Shown here: positions 45,923 through 54,840 of the stretch, one piece after another
Numbering within the stretch: position 1 is the stretch's first letter
Layout of the letters: each line of letters opens with the position of its first letter
NCBI RefSeq assembly: GCF_024345225.1
Contig: NZ_BROD01000001.1
Location: forward strand, 4,482,767 to 4,546,766
Direction: 5' to 3'
Length of the DNA stretch: 64,000 nt
Origin: Clostridium sp. TW13
GTDB lineage: Bacteria > Bacillota > Clostridia > Clostridiales > Clostridiaceae
Notes under the pieces: model-generated
What the model was told of the DNA's origin: nothing
Seen by the model: only the letters and a program-made list of their open reading frames with translations
The model's database searches: none
Translations under genes and position numbers: made by a program

Positions 45923-47665
45923 ATGGGTAAAAATATAAAAGAAAGTAAACATAGTGCCCGGAAGTGGATCATAGAGCAGAGCAAGGGTGCAAGAATTTTA
46001 ATATTGTTGATCTTCTTTATGAGAATAATTTTTTCAGGAGTAAATCTAGCAATGACAATGGTGTTAAGTGCCTTTACAGATTATGCAACTGGAAATCACA
46101 AGTATACATTGATACAGATAACTTTATTTGCACTTATCTTGTTTGTTATTGAAGGCGCAATATATGTTGTTGAATCAATAAGTAAGAAATCCATTTATTC
46201 TAGAATGGAGAAAAAAATACGTGTAAACACTCTTGAGCATTTTCAAAAAAGTAATGTTTTAAAACATAGTGAATTCCATTCAGGAGAATTAATTATGCGT
46301 CTTACTAAAGATACTGAACAAGTTGCCAATTGTTTACCTACAATAATCATAAATTTATTTGGTGGAACTTTGATGGCGATAGTAGCATTGGTGTATATGT
46401 TCTTCTTAAGTTGGAAAATGTCACTTATTATTTTGATAACAATACCTGTAATGGCTGCAATGATTAGCTTATTTAATCCAATAGTTCAAAAAAGAAGTAA
46501 GCTTGATAAGGAAAATGAAGACGTTAACAGAATTTTGATGAATGAGGCTATAAATACGCTATCATTAATGCAGGTTTTTTCTTCTGGAAGTCTTGTTATT
46601 AACAAAGTAAAAGCTGCATACAACAACAAATATAAAAGTGCAGTGAAATTAGGAAGTATAGAAGGAATCTTTTCATTTTTTAATAATCTAATGGGTAGTA
46701 CTATGTTTTTAGTAACAATGGGAGTTGGAGCATACTATACTTCAAAAGGTGAGTTCACTGTGGGTAGTATGATAGCCATAATTAATTTGCTTAACTATAT
46801 AGTTTGGCCATTTTCAAATATAGCAAGTTCAATATCTGAGTTTAATCAAGCAATAGTATCTGCTGATAGAATAATGGAACTTCAAAATTTACCTAAAATT
46901 GAGTCAAGGCATACATTATATGAAGTATGTGAGAAAAATCATCAAAGCGTTGAAGTTAAACAAGTATGTTTTGCTTATGAAGAGGATAAAAATGTTCTAG
47001 ATAATGTGAATATTAATCTAGAAAAAAATGAAATAGTGGCCTTTGTTGGGCGTAATGGCAGCGGAAAGAGTACATTTCTTAAGATATTGTTAGGGTTATA
47101 TAGTCCTACTTCTGGAGATATTAGATTCTGTAGTGATGATATAGAAACAAGATTAAAATCTCAAAAAATAATATCTTATGTTCCAAGCAGTAATTATATT
47201 TTTTCAGGAAGCGTTATAGAGAATATTTGTATGGCTGATAAGGTTGATATGGATAGAGTAATAGAGTGTGCTCGAAAAACTAATGCCAATGAGTTTATAG
47301 ATAAATTTGAAAATAAGTACAATGAGCTAATTGGAGAGGGTGGAAACCTATTATCCAGTGGACAAGCACAGAGGATTGCAATAGCCAGAGCCTTATATCA
47401 TGATTCGCTTATTATTGTTTTTGATGAACCAACTTCTAATCTTGGTCAAGAGTCAATTGATTTATTGCATGAAACTATTAGAGAAATTTCAAATCAAAGA
47501 ATATGCATTATAGCTACCCATGAAAAGAGTACAATTGAAATTTGTAATAAGATTTACATGGTTGAGAATGGAGGAATAGATGAGATATTAAAAGATAAGG
47601 CTAATGAGATTGTGGAAGGCTATGTTGATAAAATAGAAAACGTAGAAGTGGAAGAAATTCAGTAA
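45923..47665 (+). CDS. ABC exporter, fused membrane and ATPase domains
   Basis: 580 residues of the type IV exporter fold. Six helices occupy residues 25-310 with the ABC_membrane pattern, and the ATPase half has Walker A GRNGSGKST, signature LSSGQAQRIAIARAL, Walker B LIIVFDEP and H-loop ATHEKST. There is no C39 peptidase domain, so it is not a bacteriocin-processing exporter. It works as a homodimer or with an unlinked partner. Three more ABC genes follow, and the four look like one operon for export of, or self-protection against, a peptide or antibiotic. The substrate is unknown. Confidence 0.93.
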   Translation: MGKNIKESKHSARKWIIEQSKGARILILLIFFMRIIFSGVNLAMTMVLSAFTDYATGNHKYTLIQITLFALILFVIEGAIYVVESISKKSIYSRMEKKIRVNTLEHFQKSNVLKHSEFHSGELIMRLTKDTEQVANCLPTIIINLFGGTLMAIVALVYMFFLSWKMSLIILITIPVMAAMISLFNPIVQKRSKLDKENEDVNRILMNEAINTLSLMQVFSSGSLVINKVKAAYNNKYKSAVKLGSIEGIFSFFNNLMGSTMFLVTMGVGAYYTSKGEFTVGSMIAIINLLNYIVWPFSNIASSISEFNQAIVSADRIMELQNLPKIESRHTLYEVCEKNHQSVEVKQVCFAYEEDKNVLDNVNINLEKNEIVAFVGRNGSGKSTFLKILLGLYSPTSGDIRFCSDDIETRLKSQKIISYVPSSNYIFSGSVIENICMADKVDMDRVIECARKTNANEFIDKFENKYNELIGEGGNLLSSGQAQRIAIARALYHDSLIIVFDEPTSNLGQESIDLLHETIREISNQRICIIATHEKSTIEICNKIYMVENGGIDEILKDKANEIVEGYVDKIENVEVEEIQ

Positions 47666-47749
47666 GATAACTTAAAGATAAATTTATAGCGGAGATATTC
47701 TTAGTAATGAAATTATTAGTTTTAAAATAATGATTGGAGCGGTTTCTAT

Positions 47750-48577
47750 ATGAATTACTTTAAAGTGGAGTTAAAAAGGGCACTAAAAGAAAAGAGAATT
47801 TTGTACTTGATAATATTTTTAGTGATTATGTCAGTATTATCACCAATGCCAAGCTTTATGCAAAAGCAGATAGCATATTGGCATGATACGAAAAATATAC
47901 AATTAGGAATAAATCCAGTTGATGTATGGATGGATTTTATAGGACGTAGCAGATTGATGACTACTTTTATAGTCTTATTTCCTATATTAGTATATTCACA
48001 TTCAATTGTAGATGATTTGCAATACAAATATATAAACAATATCCTTCTTAAGGTGAGTTTTAAGGTATATTATAAAACGAAATTATTAGTTTGTATGATA
48101 CTAGGAGGAAGTATATATTTTATTACTTCAATTTTGTGTTTTGGTTTGTCTTGCATTATTTATGGAGGAAAAGAGTCAATATTATATGGTGGACACTATA
48201 CTTTTTCATTATTTGGAAATGAAATCGTGTTTGGAAATTCCATAATATATTTAATATTTATAAGTTTTATTTTATTTATACTTGGTTCAATATATGCAGC
48301 AATAGGTTTCTTTATTGGGTTATATACAGATAATAAAATGCTTGTATATTCAATTTCAGTCTTGAGTTTAAGTATGTATGATGAAATAGTATATTTGATA
48401 TCTCAGTTAATGGGGAGTAGAGCAAATTCTTTTTGTAACACATTTTCTATTTTTTCAGGTTCAGGTGGGTATAATTCAGAAAAAGTTATTATTATTAATT
48501 TAATTTTATTTATTATAATTCTTTCTGTTATGTCTTCAAAGATTAAAAAAATAGAAAGAAACTTATTAAATAGTTAG
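47750..48577 (+). CDS. ABC-2-type membrane subunit
   Basis: 275 residues with about six transmembrane helices, starting FKVELKRALKEKRILYLIIFLVIM. Long hydrophobic helices and a mid-region extracellular segment match ABC-2 permeases of BcrB or lantibiotic-immunity type. There is no ATPase domain of its own; the ATPase at 49485 is the likely partner. It is cotranscribed with the exporter upstream and the second permease 12 bp downstream. Confidence 0.82.
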   Translation: MNYFKVELKRALKEKRILYLIIFLVIMSVLSPMPSFMQKQIAYWHDTKNIQLGINPVDVWMDFIGRSRLMTTFIVLFPILVYSHSIVDDLQYKYINNILLKVSFKVYYKTKLLVCMILGGSIYFITSILCFGLSCIIYGGKESILYGGHYTFSLFGNEIVFGNSIIYLIFISFILFILGSIYAAIGFFIGLYTDNKMLVYSISVLSLSMYDEIVYLISQLMGSRANSFCNTFSIFSGSGGYNSEKVIIINLILFIIILSVMSSKIKKIERNLLNS

Positions 48578-48589
48578 GAGGGACTGAAA

Positions 48590-49474
48590 TTGAATTATAG
48601 GAACATTGTATTGAGTAAAATTAAGGCACCTTCCTTTATGATAAAGTTAGGTTTAATTTCTGTTTTGTTTTTACTTGCCATAAATATAGAAATGGGTGTA
48701 GTAAAAGGTTATAGTATTTCACTGACTGGAGAGAATCAAGTGAATGTTACCTTATTTATTATGCATATATTTTCTTATTTTGAACTGTATTCAAAATATT
48801 TTCTAATAGGAATAATTATATTGATTCCTGATATATTGGACGAACCTTATCTAACTACTCATATTTACTTAAAGAATGAGGATAGAGGTAAGTTATTTAA
48901 GAACACAATATTTTTGATTGTAACATACTTATTGTTTTTCATAGTCTGGTTCATAGTATTAACAATTATCTTTTCTTTATTTAGATTAAAAATCTTTGAT
49001 TTTACATGGCCAAATGAATTAATGGATTCAGTGTTTAGTAGTGTAGAGAGTAAATCAATGGCATTAATAAGTGTGCCATATAGTGCAACAAAGTATCCAT
49101 TTATGATTAGTTTTCTACTAATCTTATTTAGAGTATTTCTAGGTTTTTTTATTATTGCTCTTGCATCATTTTATATATCTTTTAAAAAGAAAAATGTAAG
49201 CTATGGAGTTGGATTGGCTGTAATACTTTATGTTATTAGTGATTTGTTATTTCGCTGTGGAAATACTCGTTGGGATATATTTAACGATCCACAGAAAATG
49301 TTCTCTCTTGGAACGGTGGCATATAAGTATTCCATGTGCACATTTTTTACATTCGAAAATGTTGGAGTAGATTTTATGCCAAGGATTATACATTCATATA
49401 TTCTTGGAACCATTGTAATTGTTATTTTGCTTATATTAATTAAGAAAGAAATAAATAAAAGAGATTTATGTTGA
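48590..49474 (+). CDS. ABC-2-type membrane subunit (second)
   Basis: 294 residues with about six hydrophobic helices. A TTG start at 48590 is chosen because AGGAGGG lies 7-8 nt upstream. The topology matches the preceding subunit in outline but the sequences are not close, so it is not a recent duplicate. It probably forms a heterodimeric permease with that neighbour. The stop is 10 bp from the ATPase gene. Confidence 0.8.
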   Translation: MNYRNIVLSKIKAPSFMIKLGLISVLFLLAINIEMGVVKGYSISLTGENQVNVTLFIMHIFSYFELYSKYFLIGIIILIPDILDEPYLTTHIYLKNEDRGKLFKNTIFLIVTYLLFFIVWFIVLTIIFSLFRLKIFDFTWPNELMDSVFSSVESKSMALISVPYSATKYPFMISFLLILFRVFLGFFIIALASFYISFKKKNVSYGVGLAVILYVISDLLFRCGNTRWDIFNDPQKMFSLGTVAYKYSMCTFFTFENVGVDFMPRIIHSYILGTIVIVILLILIKKEINKRDLC

Positions 49475-49484
49475 GGTATGTTAT

Positions 49485-50129
49485 ATGGAAATTTTATTAA
49501 AAGATATAAAAAAGACAATTAATGATATTGATTTATTAAAGGATATTAACATTACATTAAAATCAGGAAATGCCTATGGTTTTATGGGGGCCAATGGTTG
49601 TGGCAAGACAGTTCTATTTAAGGTTATTGTTGGATTGATGAAACAAACTGGAGGAGAAATTTATGTTGATAATAAAATAAAAGATGGCTTTTTGCAAGAT
49701 TGTGGAGTGATTATAGAAGGACCTAATTTTATACCATATTACGATGGGTTTCAAAATTTAAAAGTGATTGCTTCCTATAATAACAAAATCAATGATGAGC
49801 AAATAAGAGAAACAATAACAAAAGTTGGACTAGATGCATATGCAAAGAAAAAAGTTAAAAACTATTCTCTCGGAATGAAGCAAAAGTTAGGAATAGCACT
49901 TGCCATAATGGAAGACCCATCTGTACTTATTTTAGATGAACCTCTTAATTCTTTAGATGAAGCTTCAGTAAATAATATAAGAAGTATAATTCTAGAAGAA
50001 AAAAGGAAAGGGAAGATGATATTAATAGCTTCGCATCTTAAAGATGACCTGTCTATATTATGTGATGTTATTTTTGAAATGAAGGCTGGAAAGATAATTG
50101 GGGAGATGCAGTGCAGCGAAAAAAGTTAA
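49485..50129 (+). CDS. ABC transporter ATPase (BcrA/CcmA type)
   Basis: 214 residues. Walker A GANGCGKT, signature YSLGMKQKLGIALAI, Walker B VLILDEP and H-loop SHLKDD are all present. The LGMKQK signature is characteristic of the ATPases that drive ABC-2 permeases such as bacitracin or lantibiotic immunity transporters. It is the last gene of a four-gene unit from 45923 and likely energises the two permeases directly upstream. No terminator is obvious after it. Confidence 0.9.
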   Translation: MEILLKDIKKTINDIDLLKDINITLKSGNAYGFMGANGCGKTVLFKVIVGLMKQTGGEIYVDNKIKDGFLQDCGVIIEGPNFIPYYDGFQNLKVIASYNNKINDEQIRETITKVGLDAYAKKKVKNYSLGMKQKLGIALAIMEDPSVLILDEPLNSLDEASVNNIRSIILEEKRKGKMILIASHLKDDLSILCDVIFEMKAGKIIGEMQCSEKS

Positions 50130-50194
50130 AACTTTACTTCCACTATTAAATTATCATCCATGGAGGAATATAACGAATTTTGTCGAATAGTTAG

Positions 50195-50270
50195 TTAAGT
50201 AAGAATTACTAATTTTGTTGCGTTTATATTATGCTTAAATAATTCAGCAAGCTCAGTGATTCTTATTTAA
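50195..50270. repeat. Inverted repeat upstream of the split exported-protein gene
   Basis: TTAAGTAAGAATTACT (50195-50210) pairs with AGTGATTCTTATTTAA (50255-50270) over 16 bp with two G-U pairs and a 44-nt loop. It may be a MITE-like element, a terminator for the upstream ABC operon without a T tail, or an operator. Confidence 0.5.
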
Positions 50271-50302
50271 TGTCTAAGATAACAAAATAGGGGGAACACA
50301 GG

Positions 50303-51241
50303 ATGAAAAAGTTTTTTAGCGCTTTACTTGCAGGTTTTATGCTGCTTTCTAGTACAACATGTTTTGCAGCCAGTACTAGTGATCCACTAAAGGGATATCA
50401 TGATATGCTTAAAGCCAATGCAAGTGCAACCACCGTGGAAAAGAAAGGACAATTGAATACCAGATATGAATATACTGGTGTTGATGTAGCAGAAAAGGCA
50501 GTTAAATCAGGTTTCAAAAGGTATCTGAATTCAGCTTTCAAATATTATAATGGAGAAGGTCTTGAAATAAGAGAAATACCTGATAATGGACAAACTAAAG
50601 CATTACATTTAGATGTTAGTTGCGTAGAATATGATATGCAACTATACATGCCTAATCCTGATAATTCTATAAAAGGTAAGTTTAAACAATTATGTGGTTT
50701 AATATTGCCTAACAGTGGGGAGAAGCTATATCAAAAAGTAATGAGCACAAAACAAAAAGAACAAAAGTTTAGCATGGGAGGAAGAACCTTTACTGTAATT
50801 CTTATAGATAACAAATAGGATATATATGTATCACCATATGCACCTAAGACAGTAAAGATAAGCAAAAACGAATATTTTACAGGAGCTTCAATTCTTCCAA
50901 AGTTATATCCTTTAGGTTTTTCTAAACTTGACTTAGCAGGATGTGCTAAGTGGAATTGGTATGGAAAAAAGGGTGCTAGTGATTTTGATATAGCTCACTT
51001 TGTTGCATCTAATGGACAATATGATATAACTATGCTATTAATGCAGAGTAATGCAGAAATAGATAAAAAATATAAGACAATATTTAATTTAATACTTCCG
51101 AAGTCAGGAAATACTCTTTATATGATATTAGATAAACCTAATTTGCCTAAAACTCAGGTGGTATATCTTGATGGAAGAAGAATTGAGATAAGCATATATA
51201 GTTTTGGAGTGGAATTACTTTTTAGTCCAATATACAAATAG
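50303..51241 (+). pseudogene. Secreted two-domain protein split by an in-frame TAG
   Basis: The reading frame of a signal-peptide protein (KKFFSALLAGFMLLSSTTCFA) runs 171 codons to a TAG at 50816-50818, then stays open in the same frame to 51241, 312 codons without the stop. The two halves carry similar domains: FKQLCGLILPNSGEKLYQKVM in the first and YKTIFNLILPKSGNTLYMIL in the second. So the ancestral protein had two copies of one domain of unknown function. Translation past the TAG gives well-behaved coding sequence. A nonsense mutation, readthrough or sequencing error can explain it. Downstream codons look unaffected, so the change is recent. Confidence 0.8.
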
Positions 51242-51250
51242 AATTTTCTA

Positions 51251-51300
51251 AAGCCAAGAAGGTTATGAGGTTTAAACTCAGCACTTTCTTGGTTTCTTTA
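51251..51300 (+). terminator. Terminator after the split exported-protein gene
   Basis: AAGCCAAGAA pairs with TTCTTGGTTT and encloses TGAG / CTCA; a short T-rich tail follows. Confidence 0.7.
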
Positions 51301-51397
51301 ATGATCCAAATAGTATTCATTTACTAATAAAGTCGCTCATAAGTTTATACCTCAATAAATAAACTAGTAACATAGTTATTTTTTGTTGGAGGTACAG

Positions 51398-52210
51398 ATG
51401 GGCTACTATGTTAGAGTAGAACCTAATGTGAAAATTTATGTAGAGGATCTTAATCCTGAGGGGGATAGAACAATCTTGTTTTTACACGGTTGGCCTGGAA
51501 GCCATAAGTTGTTTGAATATCAATTTGATCAGTTTTCAAAACTTGGATACAGGTGTATAGGGATAGACACAAGAGGATTTGGTGAGTCGGACAAACCTTA
51601 TAGTGGCTACGATTATGATACGTTAGCGGATGATGTTAGATATGTAATTGATACATTAAAATTAAGTGATATTACGCTGGCAGGACATTCAACTGGAGGA
51701 GCAATAGCAATTAGATATATGGCTCGGCATAAAAGTCGTGGGGTATCAAAGCTTGCTCTTTTTGCAGCAGCAGCACCAAGTCTTATCAAACGTACTAATT
51801 TTCCTTATGGTTTAGAAAAAGAAACTGTTTTACAAATCATTAAAGGAACCTATAGTGACCGTCCTAAAATGCTTCAAGATTTTGGAGAAACTTTTTTCTA
51901 TCAGCATACAAGTGAACCTTTTCTAAATTGGTTCTTCCAATTGGGATTACAGGCATCAGGGTGGGCAACTGCAGCTATTGCAAACACTTGGATAAAAGAA
52001 GAGTTATTTTCTGATTTAGCAGCAATAAATGTTCCAACTTTAATTATACATGGAATTCATGATAAAATTGTACCTTTTGAATTGGGAAAAGTACAAGAAC
52101 AAAACATTGCAAATTCAAAACTTGTACCATTTAAATATAGTGGTCATGGAGCTTTCTATGATCAGCGAGAGCAATTTAACGAAGAATTGGTTAAGTTTAT
52201 TGAAGGGTAG
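51398..52210 (+). CDS. Alpha/beta-hydrolase
   Basis: 270 residues of the epoxide hydrolase/haloperoxidase-like fold. The oxyanion HGWPG is near residue 32, the nucleophile elbow GHSTGG has Ser near residue 97, an Asp lies near 222 (HGIHDKIVP) and the catalytic His is in SGHGAFYDQ. It may be an esterase or a non-metal peroxidase; the substrate is unknown. Start 51398 follows GGAGGT by 6 nt and is preferred over an in-frame TTG at 51383. It is a single-gene unit. The region has somewhat different codon use (GCTCGG, CGTGGG), a possible sign of transfer. Confidence 0.9.
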   Translation: MGYYVRVEPNVKIYVEDLNPEGDRTILFLHGWPGSHKLFEYQFDQFSKLGYRCIGIDTRGFGESDKPYSGYDYDTLADDVRYVIDTLKLSDITLAGHSTGGAIAIRYMARHKSRGVSKLALFAAAAPSLIKRTNFPYGLEKETVLQIIKGTYSDRPKMLQDFGETFFYQHTSEPFLNWFFQLGLQASGWATAAIANTWIKEELFSDLAAINVPTLIIHGIHDKIVPFELGKVQEQNIANSKLVPFKYSGHGAFYDQREQFNEELVKFIEG

Positions 52211-52288
52211 AGGTGATTAAATATAGGGTATTAATAAAAATATTAAAAACAATATTTAATTTAAATGCAACAAAGCATAATAAAGAAT

Positions 52289-52339
52289 AATCAGTATCAA
52301 TTCACAGGGTTTATTAAGTGAATTGATACTGATTTTTTG
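52289..52339. terminator. Terminator after the hydrolase gene
   Basis: Perfect 17-bp stem AATCAGTATCAATTCAC / GTGAATTGATACTGATT with a 12-nt loop and a T run. The AT-rich left side could also serve the minus-strand GNAT remnant. Confidence 0.92.
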
Positions 52340-52398
52340 TTTGAAATATAAATTTAACTATATGGAGTAGTTTTTATATCATCTTAGTAAGAATAAGC

Positions 52399-52778
52399 TT
52401 ACCATTTAAACATAGAAATAAAGCCTTTATTACTTATTGATAGTCCAAACTTGGAATAAAAAGCTTCTTCAGAAGGTTTTGTTAATAAAACTGGACTTAG
52501 ATTATTTTCTTCCAATAGATCCATCAGATTTTCCATTATTTTTGTGCCAATTCCCTTACCTTGAAAGTCTCTATGTACAAGCAATCTTAAAATATAAGCA
52601 TGCTTTATTCCATCTGAAAGTACCTGTACAAAGCCGATAAGTCTGCCTGAATCATCCAACCCTAAGATAAATTCAAGGATTCCTCAAGCTTTTTTGCTGA
52701 ACTTAATCCCCAACCTATAGTTTTCAATAGGTTATTTAGTTCATTTACATCAATTTTAGTATTTCTTTCAATACGCAT
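52399..52778 (-). pseudogene. GNAT acetyltransferase, frameshifted
   Basis: The minus-strand frame starts at ATG 52778 behind AAGGGGGAG and reads about 38 codons (MRIERNTKIDVNELNNLL) to a TAG near 52665. The rest of the protein, with the acetyl-CoA-binding LLVHRDFQGKGIGTKIM, continues in another frame to 52399. The two frames join near 52670, where GAATCC-TTGAATTTATC needs a shift of one base. Together they give about 126 residues, the normal length of a small GNAT protein. The total span of 380 bp is not a multiple of three. Sequencing error cannot be excluded. Confidence 0.8.
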
Positions 52779-52967
52779 AGGTAAAATGTCTCCCCCTTTT
52801 TGTCTGCATCCGATTATAGATTACATGAATGTAGTAAATTATGGCATATATGTTTTATTTTTAAAATCAATAAATATAAGCTATAATAGTTTATGCTTAA
52901 AGCTTACTATTCGTAGGTTTTGACAATTTATAAGTAGGCTTTATTTCATTTAGAGGGGGATATTTGG

Positions 52968-53690
52968 ATGAATAGAATAAAGGTAATATTTTTTGATATG
53001 GGGAACACCTTGCTACATTTTCATTATGGTGATTCTGATGATGAGAAAGATGAAAAAGGCTTATTATACTTGACTCAATATTTGAATAAGTTTAATTCTA
53101 ACATTACTTTAGAAGAAGTACAGACAGGCTTTTTGGATAAGTGGTTTGAAGCTATAGAGGATAGAGGGATAAAGAATATAGAGTATCCAATAGAAGACTT
53201 CTTTAATGAGTTTTTGTCAAAATATAATTTGGAATTTACTATGGAGCAATGTATAGAAGCAATTAATTTGTTTTATAAAGAATATAGAGAGCAGGTTCAT
53301 TTTGAAAATAATCTATACAATCTTTTGAAAGGGATCAAAGAGAAGGGCTACAAGATAGGAGTAGTATCTAATACCTGTTATTATGATGAAGTAATGAAGG
53401 AATGTTTCAAAAAAGCAGGAATTTACGATCTAGTGGATAAATATACCTTTAGTTATTCTTTGAGGATTGGGAAGCCAGATACAAGAATTTTTAAAGCAGC
53501 TATGGAAGAAATGAAGGTTTTACCAGAAGAAATAATTATGGTTGGAGATAACTTAGAAAGTGACATAAAGCCAGCATCAGATTTAGGAATGAAAACTGTA
53601 TGGTTGAATACAAACAACAAAACTAATGATGTTGGCATTGCACCTGATTTTGAGATAGGTTCTTTAGAGGAATTGATTAATTTAATATAG
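52968..53690 (+). CDS. HAD-family hydrolase (YjjG-like)
   Basis: 240 residues. Motif I is FDMGNTLLHF, in which the second Asp of the usual DxDGT is replaced by Asn-Thr (DMGNT), so a normal acid/base Asp is missing or shifted. Motif II is VSNTCYY, the Lys is in GKPDTRIF and GDNLESDIKPASDLG is motif IV. A C1-type helical cap lies in between. DxGNT variants occur in YjjG-type and other HAD phosphatases. GAGGGGGAT precedes the ATG. Substrate unknown. Confidence 0.9.
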   Translation: MNRIKVIFFDMGNTLLHFHYGDSDDEKDEKGLLYLTQYLNKFNSNITLEEVQTGFLDKWFEAIEDRGIKNIEYPIEDFFNEFLSKYNLEFTMEQCIEAINLFYKEYREQVHFENNLYNLLKGIKEKGYKIGVVSNTCYYDEVMKECFKKAGIYDLVDKYTFSYSLRIGKPDTRIFKAAMEEMKVLPEEIIMVGDNLESDIKPASDLGMKTVWLNTNNKTNDVGIAPDFEIGSLEELINLI

Positions 53691-53722
53691 ATATATAGTT
53701 GATTATAACTTAGTATAGAAAA

Positions 53723-53755
53723 GTTGTAGAGTAAGTTTATTCTGCAACATTTTTA
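53723..53755 (+). terminator. Terminator after the YjjG-like gene
   Basis: GTTGTAGA pairs with TCTGCAAC (one G-U) around a 10-nt loop, with an ATTTTTAT tail. Confidence 0.7.
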
Positions 53756-53812
53756 TATGTGTTTCAAATCACATACCTTTAGTTTAATATCTTTATAATT
53801 AAAGTATAAACA

Positions 53813-53888
53813 TTAAGCGTCTTAAAAATAAGTAAGTTTCATATATAAGTCTATTTGAACTTGTTATTTATTTTTAAGATGAATTAAA
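53813..53888 (+). repeat. Palindromic intergenic element (iii)
   Basis: GTCTTAAAAATAAGTAAGTT (53819-53838) is complementary, with a two-base offset, to AACTTGTTATTTATTTTTAAGA (53858-53879). It fills the region just upstream of the RIC gene. Related elements occur at 4895, 6068, 12472 and 33896. It could also act as an operator or 5' UTR structure for the RIC gene. Confidence 0.45.
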
Positions 53889-53907
53889 TTAATAGGAGTG
53901 ATTTTAG

Positions 53908-54597
53908 ATGATAAAGAATTTTAGTATAAACGATAGAATCGGAGATATAGTTACTGTTTTTCCAGGGGCAAGCAATTTATTTTTAGAATACAGAATAGAC
54001 TTTTGTTGTGGAGGAAATAGACCTCTAATAGAAGCAATAAAAGAACAAAATCTAGATGAAAATATTATAATAAACTTATTGAATGAAAAGTACAAAGAAT
54101 TCCAAGAAAAGAATGAAGAGTTTACAGATTGGGCAAAAGAAAGTCCAAGCAAATTAATAGATTATGTTGTAGGTACGCATCATGCCTATTTAAAAGAAGA
54201 GCTACCTAATATCAGTGAATTGGTACTTAAGATACTAGATGTACATGGTAAAAACCATGAAGAGCTTTTTAAAGTGCACAAACTTTTTAACACTTTAAGA
54301 ACAGAGCTTGAATCTCATTTAGTAAAAGAAGAGAAGTTTATCTTCCCTATAATAAAACAATACGAATTAAACAAAATAAACAAGGATGAAGTTGTAAGAT
54401 TAATAAATGAATTAGAAGATGAACATACAGGGGCTGGGGATATAATCAAGGAGTTAAGAGAAGTAACAGACCATTATATTGTACCAGCGGGAGCGTGCAG
54501 AACATATGAATTAACTTATAAAAGGTTAATGGAATTGGAGCTAGATACATTCCAACATATACATTTAGAGAATAATATTTTGTTCAAGAATATATAG
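53908..54597 (+). CDS. scdA: Iron-sulfur cluster repair di-iron protein (RIC, ScdA/YtfE family)
   Basis: 229 residues. The N-terminal ScdA_N domain (VTVFPGASNLFLEYRIDFCCGG) has the conserved CC pair. The C-terminal hemerythrin-like domain has metal ligands in HHAYLKEE, HGKNHEELF, HLVKEEKFIFP and EHTGAGD, and HIHLENNILF near the end. It repairs iron-sulfur clusters damaged by nitric oxide or oxidative stress. TAGGAGTG precedes the ATG. Expression by NsrR or a similar sensor is likely from relatives; no site is assigned here. Confidence 0.93.
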   Translation: MIKNFSINDRIGDIVTVFPGASNLFLEYRIDFCCGGNRPLIEAIKEQNLDENIIINLLNEKYKEFQEKNEEFTDWAKESPSKLIDYVVGTHHAYLKEELPNISELVLKILDVHGKNHEELFKVHKLFNTLRTELESHLVKEEKFIFPIIKQYELNKINKDEVVRLINELEDEHTGAGDIIKELREVTDHYIVPAGACRTYELTYKRLMELELDTFQHIHLENNILFKNI

Positions 54598-54675
54598 ATG
54601 TAAATTATGAGAGTTTAAATTTAGATAGTTAATTTGTGTGATTTGGAAAGAAAAAATCAATAAATAAATTTAATT

Positions 54676-54710
54676 AAAGGTTGCAGGTTCGTGAGGAGTC
54701 TGCAGCCTTT
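54676..54710 (+). terminator. Hairpin after the RIC gene
   Basis: AAAGGTTGCAG pairs with CTGCAGCCTTT (one bulge or mismatch) around a 13-nt loop. The tail is TAGTTGT, so termination is probably weak. Confidence 0.6.
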
Positions 54711-54840
54711 AGTTGTATTAGGAAAACAACATCTTAATTGGGTAGAAGTGTCGAAAGAATAATTTTACAAATGTGTACAAAAGTGAGAAAATATTGTTGT
54801 GAGAATATTTAGATTATTTCAAACTAGACGGGGGTGATTA

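Noticed and set aside
45923..50129. Bacteriocin biosynthesis cluster
   Set aside because: No precursor peptide, modification enzyme or C39 protease is present; only transport genes are seen.
53908..54597. Hemerythrin oxygen-carrier label for the RIC gene
   Set aside because: The ScdA_N CC motif and the arrangement of histidines and glutamates fit the repair-protein family better.
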